Positions 15,001 through 16,400 of a DNA stretch of 16,400 bases are shown one piece after another. Where the stretch lies: positions 1-16,400 of the forward strand of contig CAYMWF010000079.1 in the NCBI GenBank assembly GCA_964394085.1. Direction: 5' to 3'. Position numbers and translations under genes: made by a program. Source of the DNA: CAYMWF01 sp964394085 [NCBI: uncultured Gemmatimonadota bacterium] (GTDB lineage Bacteria; GCA-2686955; CAYMWF01). Within the stretch, counting starts at the first letter, position 1, and the number at the start of each line of letters is the position of its first letter. Below the pieces are notes generated by a model. That model had not been told where the DNA came from. It did no database searches and saw nothing but the letters and a program-made list of their open reading frames with translations.

Positions 15001-15648
15001 CACCGCGAAGTGGGCAAGGCAGCGCCCGTAGACCAGGAACGGCTCGCGCGGGTCGCGATCGGTCTTGTACTGACGAATCGCATCCTCGACATCCTGCCCG
15101 GTTAGCGGATTCTTGAGCTCTACGGTGAAGACGGGCAAGCCGTTCAGGAAGAGCACCAGGTCAAGACTCTTCTCATTCTTCACGCTGTAGCGAAGCTGAC
15201 GAACCACGGCGAAAAGGTTCGCCTGGTGGAGTCGTCTTATCTCCTCGTTGAGCCCGCTGGCCGGCCTGAAAAATGCGAGCCGGAACTTGCATCCGGAATC
15301 CTTGATGCCGTTCCTCAGTACATCCAGCGTGCCGCGCCGTTCGATCTCGGAAGCGAGGCGCTTGAGGAACTGCTCCTTCACCACCTTCCCATAGTGCCGC
15401 CCGAGCTTCTTCCATACCTTGGGCTGCGTAGCGAGGACAAAGTCCACGACGTCTCGCGTCAGAAGGCAGAGCGCCCGGTCATAGTCCGCAGGATCGCGCC
15501 TCAGGTAGCCGCCGGGCAGGTTCTCACCATAGGACGGCGCCGTCTCCCGAACCGCCATCGCATTACCGGCATGGGCGTCCGGACCGTACCGGAGCAGCGC
15601 CCTCTCGATCGCCTCCTCGAAAGCACGCTCAGAAATCTCGGGACTCAT
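12091..15648 (-). CDS. hsdR: Type I restriction endonuclease HsdR fused to a C-terminal AlbA_2 domain
   Basis: HsdR is the motor and nuclease subunit of a type I restriction enzyme; with HsdM and HsdS it translocates and cuts unmodified DNA. In 1185 residues one sees the nuclease site SLDLVLFLNGLPVFTVELK (Asp163, Glu177, Lys179) and Walker A HSAGSGKS (329-336). The helicase motifs follow: IVDEAHS (434-440), FAFTATPK (496-503), ANKFQTGFDQP and QTLSRLNR (708-715). A helical region follows to about 1000. The C-terminus is then unusual: from about 1011, LLKRGESKTLEFKSTLR, AAFLNTEGGDLLIGVADDGS and DFFVRSGPGTVKLS match the AlbA_2 (Schlafen-type) domain. The ATG at 15648 overlaps the hsdS stop (ATGA), showing one operon. 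No frameshift or damaged motif is seen. Confidence 0.93.
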   Translation of the reverse strand: MSPEISERAFEEAIERALLRYGPDAHAGNAMAVRETAPSYGENLPGGYLRRDPADYDRALCLLTRDVVDFVLATQPKVWKKLGRHYGKVVKEQFLKRLASEIERRGTLDVLRNGIKDSGCKFRLAFFRPASGLNEEIRRLHQANLFAVVRQLRYSVKNEKSLDLVLFLNGLPVFTVELKNPLTGQDVEDAIRQYKTDRDPREPFLVYGRCLAHFAVDPDLVYVTTHLQGAKTRFLPFNMGKFGGAGNPPVPPTQRGYATAYLWEETWARDNVLNLVRQFIHEVEEEDDKGRKTGRRFLIFPRYQQLDCVRKLVGDARSRGPGQRYLIQHSAGSGKSFTIAWLAHQLSTLHDSGDRRVFDSIVVITDRRVLDRQLQTTMRQFEQTLGVVENIDTTSRQLKEALESGKTIIVTTLQKFPVIVDQIGELPGRRFAVIVDEAHSSQSGESTKSLKASLAVKNLEDAEQEDGAAEPGEDELDNLALAEAAKRGHAPNLSLFAFTATPKPKTLELFGARRSDGKFAPFHLYSMRQAIEEGFILDVLRNYTTYEAYWRLFKKIENDPRYDKKKAEYLLKSFVELHPHAIKKKIKICIEHFTSQVQTEIGGKAKAMIVTRSRLHAVRYKRALNSYLEKHGYPFKALVAFSGTVKDGGKDYTEANMNGIPEAQTAKTFDLPEYRFLIVANKFQTGFDQPLLHTMYVDKKLGGVNAVQTLSRLNRIHPEKKGTMVLDFANEAEVIQAAFEPYYETTLLSEATDPNLLYEMETRLAAFPVYTQEEVEAFAKVYFDPKATQDRLYAELKPLEGRYLAMLKEERVEFRGQLTDYVRLYAFLAQVMPFTDADLEKLYIFARYLRRRLPDSGDELPREVQQNIDMESYRIQQTGSGRIGLDRKHGVLDPVRTKSPHGKAPEEMEILSRIIAALNERFGLNLGPEHRVTLGQMMEKLDGDAALDAAARVNTRENVRLTFDQKVEHVIQEIVDTNFELYKRITDDRAFGEAVKNFLFDQYLRAHRNAEELLKRGESKTLEFKSTLRWSMKENLKDDKIVTHAVLKTIAAFLNTEGGDLLIGVADDGSIVGIERDRLDNEDKFMLHLAQVVRNGLGDRAGTCIDPKCQVVQGKTVCVVSCQRSPEPVYLKWKGMESSAEGDFFVRSGPGTVKLSPESAAKYIDTRFGTRVMEKESGASTKRAL
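12130..12620 (-). other. AlbA_2/Schlafen-type domain within HsdR
   Basis: This covers residues about 1010-1173 of the HsdR product. The hallmark is ESKTLEFKSTLRW near its start (Glu1023, Lys1025), followed by a helix HAVLKTIAAFLNTEGGDLLI, the ADDGSIVGIE turn and the late strand FFVRSGPGTVKL. AlbA_2 domains occur in regulators and in defence proteins; in Schlafens the related fold carries RNA-cleaving activity. Whether this copy binds nucleic acid, ATP or cuts RNA cannot be told. Confidence 0.75.
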
Positions 15649-16400
15649 GGCACCTCCTCCCGCACATCGATCTTGCCAGTCACCGCAGCAGAGATGAGAG
15701 CCGTGCGATACTCCTTCAGGCGCTCGAGAGCCTTCAGAACCTTGCTTACGAGGGCATCGATCCTCGCTGCCTCCCGATCGAGGAGGGTGACGATTTCGTG
15801 TTGTTCTGTTCTTGACGGGAACGGCATACGGTAGTGGCGCAGCTGGACCGCCGTCAGATGGTCAATTGTGTTTGGATTCCCGCCAGCTGTGAAGACGCCA
15901 AGTTTTGCCAGAGCATACATTAAGTAGTAAAATAAACGAGGTGTATCCAATTCTGATCGTGGCCTGAGTCGATGAATCGCCTTTTGATAGAAGCACTCCT
16001 TCAGTTGACCCTCCCATATTGCGGTTCTGCCTATCTCTCCACCTTCGCATACTAACAGATCGCCTACTTGCAGTAGGTACCTGTCACGCTCCCAAAGTGC
16101 GAAATCCATCTCCGGAAGTCCGTCGACATTTACCGCATCCCACTGAACATCTATGTTTCTCAGGTATCTACCAGGAAACTCTCCTGTCACTCGCTTCGAG
16201 TCGAGCATTTTACCAAGAGCCACCTCATACCTAGTGTATACTGGCGCCACCTGCCAATGAGCCGGAATCTCCCCCAGCCACTCAACGCCTGAGTCCTTCA
16301 TCGGGACGGTCGGATCGAGGCCCTTGGTGACGGCTCGGGTGATGAGGGCGGTGCGCTTCTCCTGGAGCAGCTCGATCAGCCGCTCCTTCTTCGCCACCAG
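15645..16400 (-). CDS. hsdS: Type I restriction specificity subunit HsdS, partial (5' end outside window)
   Basis: HsdS recognises the DNA target through two target-recognition domains joined by conserved helices. The frame is open to the window edge, reading LVAKKERLIELLQEKRTALI, then TRAVTKGLDPTVPMKDSGVEW. This is the typical central conserved region, so the apparent start at 16397 is internal and the first recognition domain is off the window. The visible part has the helix spacer (about 1-30), the second recognition domain (about 38-205; LGEIPAHW, LVCEGGEIGRTAIW, AGGNPNTIDHLTAVQLR, MPFPSRTEQHEI) and the C-terminal repeat of the spacer (RLKEYRTALISAAVTGKIDV). The two near-repeated 'EKRTALITRAVTKG / EYRTALISAAVTGK' helices form the coiled-coil arms. 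It overlaps hsdR by 4 nt (ATGA). The methylase gene presumably lies further upstream. Confidence 0.92.
   Translation of the reverse strand: MVAKKERLIELLQEKRTALITRAVTKGLDPTVPMKDSGVEWLGEIPAHWQVAPVYTRYEVALGKMLDSKRVTGEFPGRYLRNIDVQWDAVNVDGLPEMDFALWERDRYLLQVGDLLVCEGGEIGRTAIWEGQLKECFYQKAIHRLRPRSELDTPRLFYYLMYALAKLGVFTAGGNPNTIDHLTAVQLRHYRMPFPSRTEQHEIVTLLDREAARIDALVSKVLKALERLKEYRTALISAAVTGKIDVREEVP

Noticed and set aside
14080-15105. Plus-strand open frame of 341 codons opposite hsdR
   Set aside because: It is antisense to the helicase motifs of HsdR; its product is Arg/Leu/Glu-rich with no recognisable domain.

Overview
The window looks like accessory DNA from an uncultured, probably anaerobic bacterium. 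Bacterial gene structure is clear: ATGA and TGATG gene overlaps, Shine-Dalgarno sites and sigma70-type promoters. The giant secreted beta-helix protein with modules beginning IRVPxDFxTIQAxID resembles proteins common in candidate phyla such as Zixibacteria and Eisenbacteria, and an oxygen-sensitive 2-hydroxyacyl-CoA dehydratase points to anaerobic metabolism. The phylum cannot be fixed from the sequence, and this placement is inference.

Layout. At the left edge a BrnT/BrnA toxin-antitoxin pair lies on the minus strand; the antitoxin runs off the window. Next comes about 800 bp of mobile-element debris (about 520-1305). It holds a probable IS200/IS605 remnant with hairpin ends and a TnpB tail, a perfect 37-bp palindrome and a short direct repeat. 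A decayed beta-helix fragment (1306-1587) and a tandem 24-bp repeat then lead into a tight three-gene plus-strand operon (1983-5328). This operon encodes two 2-hydroxyacyl-CoA dehydratase/benzoyl-CoA reductase-type subunits and their ATP-dependent activator. A second decayed beta-helix fragment starts about 20 bp after the operon.

The middle (5810-6844) carries a one-chain regulator: winged helix, GHKL ATPase and STAS-like DUF4325. Its leader contains three TTGACA boxes and a 10-bp inverted repeat. It runs convergently into a truncated XRE-type antitoxin gene. A 1366-residue secreted protein follows (7307-11407), built from three near-equal beta-helix modules.

The right third is on the minus strand. 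It contains the 3' part of hsdS, then hsdR coupled to it by an ATGA overlap, then a small probable zinc-ribbon protein. The HsdR has an extra C-terminal Schlafen-type AlbA_2 domain, the most distinctive protein architecture here. Downstream of the small gene, between it and the beta-helix gene, is a probable decayed 5' piece of a group II intron. hsdM and the rest of hsdS must lie beyond the right edge.

Taken together, the window is a patchwork: a catabolic CoA operon and a secreted repeat protein sit among a toxin-antitoxin pair, a type I restriction system and remnants of at least two mobile-element types. No complete previously undescribed system is proven. The best leads are the HsdR-AlbA_2 fusion with its small partner, and the HTH-GHKL-DUF4325 protein with its patterned leader.
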